Shown: positions 27,013 to 34,793, counted from the stretch's first letter. The stretch is DNA of 64,000 nt from Thalassotalea agarivorans (GCF_030295955.1 NZ_AP027363.1:372001-436000); one strand, 5' to 3'. The notes: generated by a model not told the origin, from the letters alone. Made by a program: numbers and translations.

Positions 27013-27676
27013 AAGTGCATCGGAACTGGAAGATTTACTTGATAAAGATTTAGCTTGGAGAAAGCGGGAATTTACCACCATTAAATTTCTCATCGCAGAT
27101 GCAAGAAATCACGAAAAAATAGTATTGATCAGAGCTGGTGTAGCATTGATGTACTCACATTGGGAAGGACATGTAAAAAAAGCTTCTCAAGGATATTTAG
27201 CGTATCTAAATTCTCAAGCACATAATTATTGTGATATGAAAGATAACTTTACTCAGCTTAGTTTGGGTGAGAAATTCTCACAAGGCTTTTCCATCCGCCG
27301 CTATGAATCTCAAGAAAAAATATTCAAATATTTGACAGGTGAATTAAAAGAAGCTTTTAAGTTAGATGAAAAGGCGGCAATCGATACTGAATCAAACCTA
27401 AAGTATCCAGTTTTATTGAATATAATGAATCAACTTGGGTTAGATGTTAGTCAGTTTGAACTAAGGGAAAATTTTATCAACAACACATTATTAGAGAATA
27501 GAAACAAAATTGCTCATGGTGAGAGGTTGAATGACCAAGTAATCCAAGGGGCGTATAACTCCTTAGAGAAAGAGCTATTAGATTTGATCGTTTTATATCA
27601 GAACTTGATAAGAAATGCTGTTACAGAAAAAAGCTATTTGAAAGTAAATAGCTATGAAAATGTAACAGCATCATAA
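26999..27676 (+). CDS. HEPN-domain protein, MAE_28990/MAE_18760 type
   Basis: 225 residues starting at TTG 26999 (or GTG 27002), overlapping the DUF262 gene. The N-terminal AGVALMYSHWEGHVKKASQGYL (in parts, about 57-78) is characteristic of the MAE_28990/MAE_18760-like HEPN families. The catalytic RNase motif R-x4-H is R168-NKIA-H173 in LLENRNKIAHGE. HEPN proteins of this kind are predicted RNases in abortive-infection and toxin systems. Third gene of the type IIG-DUF262-HEPN operon. A weak plus-strand terminator follows at 27816. Confidence 0.85.
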   Translation: MVKIRSASELEDLLDKDLAWRKREFTTIKFLIADARNHEKIVLIRAGVALMYSHWEGHVKKASQGYLAYLNSQAHNYCDMKDNFTQLSLGEKFSQGFSIRRYESQEKIFKYLTGELKEAFKLDEKAAIDTESNLKYPVLLNIMNQLGLDVSQFELRENFINNTLLENRNKIAHGERLNDQVIQGAYNSLEKELLDLIVLYQNLIRNAVTEKSYLKVNSYENVTAS

Positions 27677-27815
27677 ATCAGGTGAACTGCACTAATGTGA
27701 ATAAGTCTCAACTTGATCTGTCAGATTCAATTAATAGAACTCAATCAAATCTGACGGTGGCACATGTGCCAATAGAAGCCATTCATTTTAATGCCTGTTT
27801 ATGAAAGTTGATCAT

Positions 27816-27842
27816 AAAAAAGGCACCTTTGCGGTGCCTTTA
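27816..27842. terminator. Terminator between HEPN operon and GNAT gene
   Basis: Arms AAAGGCACC / GGTGCCTTT around TTTGC; longest T run is on the minus strand, so it mainly ends the GNAT transcript. Confidence 0.8.
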
Positions 27843-27853
27843 AGTAATAGTAT

Positions 27854-28327
27854 TTAAGTTAGTGATTTCCAAAACACAATTTTGTCATCGCCTTTATCAT
27901 AATACTCAGGGATAACTGCGACTTGTATATAGCCGCACTTGGGATAGAATTCACGAGTTAACTTATATTCTGGAAGACCTGACGTTTCAACCAGTAAAAC
28001 TCGAACGTTTTTACTATAGAGAGTAAACTCAACATATTGCATAAGTTGTTTACCTATACCAATACCTTGATGCGTTTTAAGTACCGCAATCAAAAGTAGA
28101 TTCCAAGTTCCTTCTGTCATCTTTTCAGGCGAGCAATAGGCACATCCCACAACTTGCTTTTCAGAATCTTCAGTTACAAACCACTTTTCTTCTGATTCTT
28201 GAGCGAAAAATGCTTGAGTCATTTCATCTATAAATTCAGATGGGAACATTTGGTTATCGTCAATAATTAGCTTTACTGCTGGCAAATCAGACGGGATCAT
28301 TTCACGTATATATGTATTTGTTTTCAA
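27854..28327 (-). CDS. GNAT-family N-acetyltransferase (element cargo)
   Basis: 157 residues. The acetyl-CoA site is THQGIGIGKQLMQYVE (about 86-101), and EFYPKCGY near 130 is the usual C-terminal signature (here F-Y-x-K-x-G-Y). The closing strand includes DYYDKG-like residues before the C-terminus (PEYYDKGDDKIVFWK), common in GNATs acting on small molecules. It lies alone between the defence operon and the methyltransferase gene. Possible toxin-type or metabolite acetyltransferase; no antitoxin partner is adjacent, so metabolite modification is more likely. Confidence 0.75.
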   Translation of the reverse strand: MKTNTYIREMIPSDLPAVKLIIDDNQMFPSEFIDEMTQAFFAQESEEKWFVTEDSEKQVVGCAYCSPEKMTEGTWNLLLIAVLKTHQGIGIGKQLMQYVEFTLYSKNVRVLLVETSGLPEYKLTREFYPKCGYIQVAVIPEYYDKGDDKIVFWKSLT

Positions 28328-28684
28328 TTGTATTTACTCATATTTTGATAATAGAAAGCCGCTCAAAAACATCACTGTTTTCGAGGGAATAAGTTCTAGC
28401 AATCGAATGTTGCTAGGCTTGAATTACAATCGTGTTCAAAAAATTACCAGATAAAATTAAATTAGGGTGCCCTAAGGCAGGCATATGATAGCATTTTTAT
28501 GCGTTTAAACAACAAGAGGACTAGTAAAAAAATATCGCATCGAGGTTTATTAGGTAGATATGTTATAGAATTTAGTAATCTTCACCAGTTTCATTTTAAT
28601 GTTCGTTTTTCGCTCATAGCTGTCTGTCAGATGAGATATGAACCTATTCAGCAACATTGTAAGATCAGATATGAGCTACTACAA
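28328..28684. other. Intergenic region without recognised gene
   Basis: About 355 bp between the GNAT start and the methyltransferase stop. A 72-codon frame at 28499 has no ribosome binding site and unusual composition. No clear repeat or RNA was recognised. Confidence 0.5.
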
Positions 28685-30316
28685 CTAATGGTCTTTTCTT
28701 TGTCGCCTATGTTTTAATTTTTCCCAAATTAACACTAAAAGATCAGACTCTTCCTGAGTAAATCCAAGTGCTCCAAAAATTAACCTTCCTTGAGCTTGGA
28801 GCACTTCTCTAATATTTCCATTTCTAATTTGCTGGTCGATATTTCTAATATCAAATTCAATATTTTCTGGTAATGGTATATATAACTTTTCAATTTCTGA
28901 GGGGACGAGTTCGAGAACACCGCCACCATAATATCTCCCTTCTAATTCAGCAAAAATTGCTGTTAGAGGGTTTAAAAAACTACAAGCTAAAAGCGATGGT
29001 TCAGTACCCAAAGATGTGATTCTATAAGCTGTATCTGTTGTATATGCTTCGATTTCGTTAAATATTAACCTAGGGGTATCGTGTGATCGTTTCAACATTC
29101 CCAAGCTTCTACTATATACGGAAGGTACTTTATACCACGGCTTTCGAATTCGGCATTTATATCTTTCGTGAAGCCCTTCTGACTCACCTAGTTTTATATA
29201 TTCTTGAACATTTGAAGGTAATGTATCAAATTCGTCCTCTATGTATAAAAAGTTGGTTGGAAGCTTATTTTCTTCATTAGAAGTATGTTGTTGCTGATCG
29301 TAGACAATCCCTTTGCAATGTTGGCTTTTTCCAAACATAGGGTGAGCGTAGTCATGCAAACCATATTGATCGACAATTGAGTGTTCAACTAAAAAAAACT
29401 TATTTGCTCCAGTAACTATTCCAACGTCAACATCAGCAACTTCCGTGAACTTATATACATTAGGGTGGCTTTTTATTTTATTTATTAAATCAAGTTCACT
29501 TTTGTCCAATAAGGCTTTAGTCCATTTACCTGAAACTGTTTCTCCATTGATTCCTGACGTTTCATCAAAAATTGTTTCAGGATCTGTTTTTAGAAATTCA
29601 AACCCCTTTACGTGCTTAATACCAACACCTTGTGAGACTTCGTTAATATCATTTTTCTTTTGTGCGAATAAAATTACAGCACCCTGAAGAGTATCTTTAA
29701 ACCAAATTTCTTGAGGATCAATAATTACTAATTTGGAGCATTGTTCACCTAAGAATGTTCGTAAGGATTGAGCATGCATTACGTGAATAATCTCTGAAGG
29801 TATTACCATGCCGAATCTTCCACCTGCTTCAAGTAGTTTTATAGAAGCTAAAATAAACGGAACCCAAGCATTTGTATGTTTAGTAAATTTAAGATTTAAT
29901 TGTTTAAAAATTAATTCAGCTTGTTCTTGAAAGTCTTTTTCTAGGAATTGGTATCTAATAAAAGGGGGGTTTCCAAGTATCCCTGAAAACGTAGTGTTAT
30001 TTTCCCTAATAGCACTATTCGCCCAAGTTAAAAAATCACCTTCATGGACATCATAGTTTTCAAAACCATATTTTGAACATTTTTTTAATGATTTTTTGGC
30101 TTCTGTATCAAAAAGCTCAAATGCTTTAATGTTGATATCTTTTCTTTCAGTATTAACTGAGATTGAATCAATGAATGTTCCATCACCGCAACTAGGTTCT
30201 AAAATTGAGTTTGTTTTAGAAGTAATAACCCACTTTGTAACATAATCAGCCAAGTTTTGAGGAGTGTAGTAGCCACCTCTTAATTTCTGAGTTGTCTGAT
30301 CTGCCTTAAATTTCAT
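28685..30316 (-). CDS. Eco57I/TaqI-like DNA adenine methyltransferase, apparently without restriction partner
   Basis: 543 residues. It opens with a typical [16 protein letters not shown] (14-29) and motif [11 protein letters not shown] (39-48); motif IV is NPPF (116-119), so it should methylate adenine at N6. The C-terminal half resembles a target recognition domain, including the [20 protein letters not shown] block common in this group. It overlaps the small upstream gene by 11 bp. No endonuclease gene is adjacent, so it is either orphan or a self-protection methylase for the element. Confidence 0.85.
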   Translation of the reverse strand: MKFKADQTTQKLRGGYYTPQNLADYVTKWVITSKTNSILEPSCGDGTFIDSISVNTERKDINIKAFELFDTEAKKSLKKCSKYGFENYDVHEGDFLTWANSAIRENNTTFSGILGNPPFIRYQFLEKDFQEQAELIFKQLNLKFTKHTNAWVPFILASIKLLEAGGRFGMVIPSEIIHVMHAQSLRTFLGEQCSKLVIIDPQEIWFKDTLQGAVILFAQKKNDINEVSQGVGIKHVKGFEFLKTDPETIFDETSGINGETVSGKWTKALLDKSELDLINKIKSHPNVYKFTEVADVDVGIVTGANKFFLVEHSIVDQYGLHDYAHPMFGKSQHCKGIVYDQQQHTSNEENKLPTNFLYIEDEFDTLPSNVQEYIKLGESEGLHERYKCRIRKPWYKVPSVYSRSLGMLKRSHDTPRLIFNEIEAYTTDTAYRITSLGTEPSLLACSFLNPLTAIFAELEGRYYGGGVLELVPSEIEKLYIPLPENIEFDIRNIDQQIRNGNIREVLQAQGRLIFGALGFTQEESDLLVLIWEKLKHRRQRKDH

Positions 30317-30494
30317 TGTCTTGTTGCTCTAATGATTTTAATAATTCTTTCTTCTGGTTTTTGATATGTTTTTCAGCGCAATCGATAAACCAGTCTTTTA
30401 AGGTTTTTTGTTCAAGTGCCAGCATGGAATAGAGTGATTTTTTAAGGTTAGGGTCAACTTCAAGTACAATTCTTCCTGATTCACCTTTAGCCAT
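30306..30494 (-). CDS. Small ribbon-helix-helix-like regulator paired with methyltransferase
   Basis: 62 residues: [38 protein letters not shown] (in parts) reads as one beta strand followed by two helices, the RHH/CopG layout. It is directly upstream of and overlaps the methyltransferase gene. Similar small proteins precede restriction-modification methylases in other bacteria. The inverted and direct repeats upstream (30545-30602) would suit a dimeric RHH autoregulator. The fold is inferred from pattern. Confidence 0.6.
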   Translation of the reverse strand: MAKGESGRIVLEVDPNLKKSLYSMLALEQKTLKDWFIDCAEKHIKNQKKELLKSLEQQDNEI

Positions 30495-30544
30495 TTATAA
30501 TTCCCATTTAAATAGTAGTTCTATTTACTCTATGTTACATATGT

Positions 30545-30602
30545 ACTTAATGTGATACAAGTTACTTATGTGATTTATATAACTTATGTAATATAAGTTA
30601 TA
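30545..30602. promoter_or_regulatory. Iterated operator upstream of the RHH-methyltransferase operon
   Basis: Perfect inverted repeat TATAACTTAT (30578-30587), GTAAT, ATAAGTTATA (30593-30602), plus ACTTAATGTGAT (30545-) and ACTTATGTGAT (30564-) spaced about 19 bp. Three phased copies of an ACTTATGTRAT core suggest cooperative binding by the adjacent regulator. Confidence 0.55.
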
Positions 30603-30768
30603 TATGCCTCATGTGAAGGTTAGGTTTTCGTTGGGGTAATTTTTAAAAAGCATCTAATGACTTTAGCCTGAATTAATCCGAATTACGGACTAAACACAAA
30701 TATGCGGAGTAAAAAGCAGTCCAATAATCGGAGTTAATTGCTTTTGACCTTCATTGTTATTGCTAAAT

Positions 30769-31110
30769 TTATCCACCCTGTAGCAAACTTTTAAAATCTT
30801 CATAATTATTAAGGTCACTACGTGATTCAGTTCTATAAAACTCAGCCAGTTCATAGTTAATTTCATTCATTACTTCTTTGTAATCTTTCGCATAATATTC
30901 TATTTGCTCTTCTGCTAATTTCTCTGTAACCAAATAGAACTTATGTCCCTCAAGTTGCCTCCAAGCACTGAAAGAATCATGTCGTTTTTTCTTCCATGTA
31001 TCTCTGAAATAATTGGTCATTGCTAGTTTATAAGCACCAAGTATCTGACCTTTCGCTTCAGCCACTATTAGCATTCTCATCACTTCTATTTCATCAAATG
31101 TTTTTCTCAT
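30769..31110 (-). CDS. Hypothetical element protein
   Basis: 113 residues, not recognised. It is helical and highly charged, with motifs KKKRHDSFSAWRQLEGHKF and YYAKDYKEVMNEINYELAEFY. No membrane segment and no signal peptide. It is the last gene of a minus-strand run (32002 to 30769) with 50-bp spacers, all apparently accessory genes of the element. About 275 bp on its downstream side hold only the operator for the methyltransferase operon. Confidence 0.55.
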   Translation of the reverse strand: MRKTFDEIEVMRMLIVAEAKGQILGAYKLAMTNYFRDTWKKKRHDSFSAWRQLEGHKFYLVTEKLAEEQIEYYAKDYKEVMNEINYELAEFYRTESRSDLNNYEDFKSLLQGG

Positions 31111-31160
31111 TTTTCACCTGTATTGTTAATTAGTTAGTTAGATTGGATTTCTTTTAGTTC

Positions 31161-31439
31161 TTAGTATCGGTATTCATCATTTTTCATGTCTTCTTCAGTG
31201 ATTTTTTTAAAACAATCAAGACAAATAAAATCGTAAAAACTGTGATACAGAATTACATCAAGTTTTTCTTTTGATTTTCCACAGTTGCCACAATCACAAA
31301 ATGTATTCTCAAATTTAGTAATTAAGCTGTCGTGAAATGTACGTTTAACTTCAACTTCATTCCCATCAATTGTCTCAACTAATAACATCCCCCCTACAAT
31401 ATGTTCATTGTAAAAATCTATTAATTTATTCATTTTCAA
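31161..31439 (-). CDS. Hypothetical protein with zinc-ribbon-like CxC...CxxC pairs
   Basis: 92 residues. It contains C-D-C-G-N-C-G (CDCGNCGKSKEKLD) and, about 25 residues later, C-L-D-C (FICLDCFKK), which together look like a small zinc ribbon. The N-terminus (MNKLIDFYNEHIVGGMLLV) is hydrophobic but not a signal peptide. Start and ribosome binding (GAGGTTG) are plausible. Probably a DNA- or protein-binding accessory of the element; function unknown. Confidence 0.6.
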   Translation of the reverse strand: MKMNKLIDFYNEHIVGGMLLVETIDGNEVEVKRTFHDSLITKFENTFCDCGNCGKSKEKLDVILYHSFYDFICLDCFKKITEEDMKNDEYRY

Positions 31440-31459
31440 CCTCTTCTCTTTTTTAATGT

Positions 31460-32002
31460 TTAGTTGATTGTGATATCAAGAACGCTCAAGGCAGTTATCA
31501 AACCAGCGGATATGAGTGAAAATAAAGCTACTGGTTTTATAATTTTCCACATACCTAAGGGCTGTTCTACTCCACCTTCTTCGGACGGGGTTTTAATGTC
31601 AGCTAACTTTTGCTTTAAGTCTTTGATTGTGAGTTTGTTGTCATTAAGCTGATTGATATATGAAATAGCCTCATCTTTATCTTGATTAATTTTATAAATC
31701 TGAGAAATTGGATATAGGCCTGACGGTTTACTAGGCTCAATCTCGATGTTTGAAAAATTGATAGATTCTAGAAATTTGGCAACTGATAAGCTTTCCCAAA
31801 GAAATGTTCTTTTCTTATCTGAGGTCTTTAGATAGTGATTTAGCCAAGCTGTGAAGCTTGTAAAATTAGATTGCTTGTAGATTTTGTTTCGCTGAATCAG
31901 TAAAAGCTTTTTACCGAATTGAATTGATATCTTATCTAAACCTTTTTCCATTGAAAGAAGTTCAGCTTCGATTGTTGAGAGTGAAATAGTAGTTTCTGTC
32001 AT
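31460..32002 (-). CDS. Hypothetical protein with C-terminal membrane anchor
   Basis: 180 residues. The first 135 residues are soluble and helical (for example TSFTAWLNHYLKTSDKKRTFLWESLSVAKFL in parts), with coiled-coil potential around 110-135. The last helix (about 157-176, ALFSLISAGLITALSVLDI) is a single membrane segment, making it a tail-anchored protein. It is first of a minus-strand run with 31161 and 30769. Its leader is part of a duplicated 128-bp block. No family recognised. Confidence 0.55.
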   Translation of the reverse strand: MTETTISLSTIEAELLSMEKGLDKISIQFGKKLLLIQRNKIYKQSNFTSFTAWLNHYLKTSDKKRTFLWESLSVAKFLESINFSNIEIEPSKPSGLYPISQIYKINQDKDEAISYINQLNDNKLTIKDLKQKLADIKTPSEEGGVEQPLGMWKIIKPVALFSLISAGLITALSVLDITIN

Positions 32003-32030
32003 TTTTATAAGTCCTCTTAATTTTGGGGTA

Positions 32031-32158
32031 ATAAGAGGCCTATAACATGAGATTAATCTAATGCCTCCTGTAAACCGAATTTTAAAAATACGTTGATGTA
32101 TTTCATTTTTTTGTCCAAAAGTTGAACGTTAATTAAAGGTATTTTCATACCAAATTAG
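32031..32158 (-). repeat. Duplicated leader block, copy 1
   Basis: About 128 bp, roughly 90% identical by eye to 32868-32995. It lies directly upstream of the 32002 gene start (and abuts the end of the PrtN-like copy 2). Shared landmarks: GATTAATCTAATGCCTCC, AAAATACGTTG, CATTTTTTTGTCCAA, GTTGAACGTTAATTAAAGG. Confidence 0.8.
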
Positions 32159-32159
32159 T

Positions 32160-32444
32160 TTAAAGGTCATGCACCTCATTCCACTCTATTCGTGCAGTTG
32201 AGCAGCGGCTTTCAATATATTCTGCTAAGTCATTAATACTTACTAAATATGGAGCTTTTTGACTACCATTTAACTTAACAACTGGAAATGGCAACTCATA
32301 CTTCTTAGCTTTTCTTTTGGCTGAATTTTTACTTAGTCCTAGTACAGGTTGTGCCAACTCCTCTAGAGGTATTAATTGTCTAACCCCAAATTCAGCCATT
32401 AATAAGCACATTACAATAGAACTGCTTGGATTCGTCATTATCAT
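32160..32444 (-). CDS. PrtN-like (pyocin activator family) regulator, copy 2
   Basis: 94 residues, paralogue of 22390-22671. It keeps the LLMAEFG, IPLEELAQPVLGLS and SQKAPYLVSINDLAEYIE blocks. It is 11 bp downstream of the hypothetical gene at 32456 on the same strand. The duplicated leader starts right after its stop codon, so one scenario is tandem duplication of a leader plus gene cassette. Likely activates element promoters; the direct targets may be the duplicated leaders. Confidence 0.72.
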   Translation of the reverse strand: MIMTNPSSSIVMCLLMAEFGVRQLIPLEELAQPVLGLSKNSAKRKAKKYELPFPVVKLNGSQKAPYLVSINDLAEYIESRCSTARIEWNEVHDL

Positions 32445-32455
32445 TCGCAGCCCTC

Positions 32456-32839
32456 CTAGTGATCATTCGCTTGATTCAATGAAATACCGTGCATGAAACG
32501 CAGTAGTATATTTTTCATGATAAAGTGAAATATTAACCAATAATTGTATAAATTCTTTTCAGGTGCTGATTTTTCTTTTTGTACAAATAGTATTTTCAGA
32601 GCGTCCGCAAAACCTAAAACCATGCATGAAACTTCGAATAATTCATCAGCTTGCTCTCTATCTATTTTCTTTGTTTCTAAAATATTACTTAAAGTGACTT
32701 TGGTATCTACAGAAATAAAATAAAAGCCTAAATCAACTTTATTCTCATAATATGAATATAGATTTTCAATTATTCCAATCAATTTATCAGGGACATCAAT
32801 TTTTATAATTGAAGGGGGGGAATTTGTCTGTATTGTCAT
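32456..32839 (-). CDS. Hypothetical protein upstream of PrtN-like gene
   Basis: 127 residues, not recognised. It is mostly helical, acidic in the middle, with three Cys/Met-rich hydrophobic patches (ELFEVSCMVLGFADALKILFV) and a C-terminal hydrophobic region (YWLIFHFIMKNILLRFMHG), possibly membrane-peripheral. It opens a two-gene unit with the PrtN-like copy 2. The second duplicated leader lies in front of it. Confidence 0.5.
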   Translation of the reverse strand: MTIQTNSPPSIIKIDVPDKLIGIIENLYSYYENKVDLGFYFISVDTKVTLSNILETKKIDREQADELFEVSCMVLGFADALKILFVQKEKSAPEKNLYNYWLIFHFIMKNILLRFMHGISLNQANDH

Positions 32840-32867
32840 AGTAACTCTCCTAATTTAGGTTATAGGA

Positions 32868-32995
32868 GGCTTATGACATGAGATTAATCTAATGCCTCCC
32901 GTAAACCATGATTTAAAAATACGTTGTTGTATTTCATTTTTTTGTCCAATAGTTGAACGTTAATTAAAGGTATTTGCATACCAAACTAGTTTAAA
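32868..32995 (-). repeat. Duplicated leader block, copy 2
   Basis: Second copy of the block at 32031-32158, about 30 bp upstream of the 32839 start codon, in the same orientation relative to the downstream gene. It probably holds a promoter and operator shared by the two minus-strand operons. Confidence 0.8.
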
Positions 32996-33001
32996 GCTAG
33001 A

Positions 33002-33292
33002 AAGTCCCTTTCCAGTATTCCAACTAATAAAAGCTGGCAGTGCCCTTCTACATTTTTAAAAACTATCTATGTGATAGCAAAATTAAGTCCTTTTACGGTT
33101 CTCCAACTAATCTAAGTTGGCAGTTTCCTTTTTCATCTTTCAAAGCTATCTGTGTGATAGTGAGTTAAGTCCTTTTACGGTTTTCCAACTAAACTAAGTT
33201 GGCAGTTTCCTTTTTCATCTTTCAAAGCTATCTATGTGATAGTGTGTTAAGTCCATTTATATTTTTCAAAGCTATCTATGTGATAGCAAGTT
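33002..33292. repeat. Four tandem ~82-bp repeats, each with two dyads
   Basis: Units start with AAGTCC at 33002, 33085, 33167 and 33249; spacing is 83, 82 and 82 bp, and the last unit is shortened to about 44 bp. Full units hold a CCAACT ... AGTTGG dyad and a CTATC-TRTGT-GATAG dyad. The units, including the sequence between dyads, are conserved, so this is not a CRISPR array. It is followed by an AT-rich tract. Candidate replication origin (iteron-like) or multi-operator region. Confidence 0.75.
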
Positions 33293-33651
33293 AGCCAAAT
33301 TTATCTACCTGTCAGTTTTGAGTAGAAGCCCTCGACTTGCTGCATATTATGTCAAAAAACAGAGTGCAAGTCAATGGTGTTTCATAGTTTTAATTCAAAG
33401 TCAACCACTTTTTAATGTTTTTAAATCATTGTAACTTATTGAAATTATTGAATTATTTATGGTGTTTTTCTTGACATACTGAATTTAATTAAAATTAAAA
33501 TAATTTTAAAAGTAAGGAAAAAGAATATAATAATAAAAAATATTGTTTATATTTTGAGCTTGTATATGGTGGTATTTGACTACGAAATTCAAATTTAGGG
33601 AGGTTATAAAAAGCTAAGGGCTGATATGGTTTTTATAAAATATGATTTGAT
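33293..33651. other. AT-rich tract next to tandem repeats
   Basis: No gene. GACTTGC at 33334-33340 and GCAAGTC at 33366-33372 form a spaced dyad. From about 33470 to 33560 the sequence is almost pure A/T, as in a DNA-unwinding element. Confidence 0.5.
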
Positions 33652-33873
33652 TTAAGCTTTAAAAAACTCTTCAATATTAACGTTTAAGCTATTTGCGATT
33701 ACACGTAATTGAGCAGCAGAGATCCTGTTTTTATTTTTCTCGAATAATGATATTTGTTGATTCGACACTTCGATAAAGTCTGCAACCTTTTGTAATGAAA
33801 GACCTTTTTCAGCTCTGATTCTAGCTAAGTTCTTACTTATTAAAGCGTTAATTTGGTCTTCTTTTTCAGACAT
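33652..33873 (-). CDS. XRE-family helix-turn-helix repressor
   Basis: 73 residues, a single lambda-repressor-like [54 protein letters not shown] (in parts). Its size and shape resemble restriction C-proteins and small phage-type regulators. It is divergent from the lipoprotein operon; two identical-core dyads lie in the shared 167-bp gap. It is likely an autoregulator that also controls the lipoprotein-PEP-CTERM genes. Confidence 0.85.
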
Positions 33874-33933
33874 TTATCAATAATTTCTTAATTCAACATA
33901 TTGATAAATTTTAAGTAACTTGCTAATTTATAG

Positions 33934-33952
33934 CTCCAAGTCACACTTGGAG
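33934..33952. promoter_or_regulatory. XRE operator site 1
   Basis: Perfect dyad CTCCAAGT (33934-33941), CAC, ACTTGGAG (33945-33952). Confidence 0.65.
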
Positions 33953-33993
33953 TTATTCCAATTTCAAATCTGTGACTTTTTTAATATGTTTTA

Positions 33994-34012
33994 TTCCAAG
34001 TAATACTTGGAA
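33994..34012. promoter_or_regulatory. XRE operator site 2
   Basis: Perfect dyad TTCCAAGT (33994-34001), AAT, ACTTGGAA (34005-34012). It is exactly 60 bp centre-to-centre from site 1; shared core TCCAAGT-n3-ACTTGGA. Confidence 0.65.
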
Positions 34013-34040
34013 GATTTAAGCTGTGGTAGCGAGGTGCTAT

Positions 34041-34433
34041 ATGAAATTATTAAAGGTTACAGGGTTAGTTAGTTTTGGTTTATTGAGTCTTTCTGCTTGT
34101 GGAGAAAGCACTAAAACGAAAGATGAACTTAGCAAACTTTCTATTGATGAATACGCTGTCAATGTTTGCCAAGCATTTGTTGATGGCAACATCGATCAAT
34201 TAAGACTGATGTACGATGCAAAACTATTTGAAAGAGTAGAGAAAAAGATCACTCCTGATCTGAAATGGTATGTAAAACGTCAGGAAAAATTAGGCGAATG
34301 CGTAATCACCAAAAGCAAAAAATATAGCCGACTTGAAGGCCACCCTCAAAAATATGGTATTGAAATTAATGGAGTCAAAATTTTAATCCAAGAAGCTGAC
34401 AACGGTCATTTTACAGTAACTAAATTAGGGTAA
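34041..34433 (+). CDS. Small lipoprotein 1 of mobile element
   Basis: 130 residues from the ATG at 34041 (ribosome binding site GAGGTG); an upstream GTG at 34023 adds six residues. Signal peptide ends in the lipobox LSAC. The mature part is charged and has two more Cys (NVCQAFVDG and GECVITK). Its layout, an acidic helix with C-x-A-(F/Y), then G/A-E-C, is shared with the next gene, so the two are divergent paralogues. Probably exported and membrane anchored. Function unknown. Confidence 0.75.
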   Translation: MKLLKVTGLVSFGLLSLSACGESTKTKDELSKLSIDEYAVNVCQAFVDGNIDQLRLMYDAKLFERVEKKITPDLKWYVKRQEKLGECVITKSKKYSRLEGHPQKYGIEINGVKILIQEADNGHFTVTKLG

Positions 34434-34439
34434 CTGATT

Positions 34440-34775
34440 GTGAATTTAGTCAAATCATCATTCACCATTTTACTAGCCACTGTTCTCGCTGCTTGTGGTT
34501 CACCTGAAGATAGGGCAAATGACGTAATCGCAGATTTCTGTGACGCATATCGAGATAATGATCATGAAGCCCTAAAGGAACTAACCACTTCAAGAGAATT
34601 CAGTAACTTTAATTTAAGTTCTGCCGAAGAGCGTGAAAAAGCAGAGTGTGGTGAGCAAGTCAAAAAAATCAGTGATAAAAAGTTCATTTTTATTCTGAAA
34701 GAGTCAGGATTTGCTGCTCCTGTTAAAGTTGAAGAAGTGAATGGTGTCTTCCAAGTTACTGGCTTTAACATGTAA
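34440..34775 (+). CDS. Small lipoprotein 2 of mobile element
   Basis: 111 residues starting with GTG at 34440, 6 bp after lipoprotein 1. Lipobox VLAAC (about 15-19). The mature part has DFCDAYRDNDHEALKELT and KAECGEQVKKI, resembling the helix-Cys-helix-Cys plan of the upstream lipoprotein. Second gene of a three-gene unit ending in a PEP-CTERM protein, likely under the XRE regulator. Confidence 0.75.
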   Translation: MNLVKSSFTILLATVLAACGSPEDRANDVIADFCDAYRDNDHEALKELTTSREFSNFNLSSAEEREKAECGEQVKKISDKKFIFILKESGFAAPVKVEEVNGVFQVTGFNM

Positions 34776-34793
34776 TTTTAAAAGGAATTTATA

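Noticed and set aside
27854-28327. GNAT toxin of a toxin-antitoxin pair
   Set aside because: No RHH antitoxin gene is adjacent on the same strand; the nearest RHH-like gene is coupled to the methyltransferase 2 kb away.
28499-28717. 72-codon frame between GNAT and methyltransferase
   Set aside because: No ribosome binding site, overlaps the methyltransferase end and has no family pattern.
33002-33292. CRISPR array
   Set aside because: The sequences between the dyads are conserved from unit to unit, the period is 82 bp and there are no cas genes.
33002-33292. Integron attC-like sites (GTTAAGT resembling the GTTRRRY core)
   Set aside because: No matching RYYYAAC partner boxes at the right place, no cassettes between units and no integron integrase.
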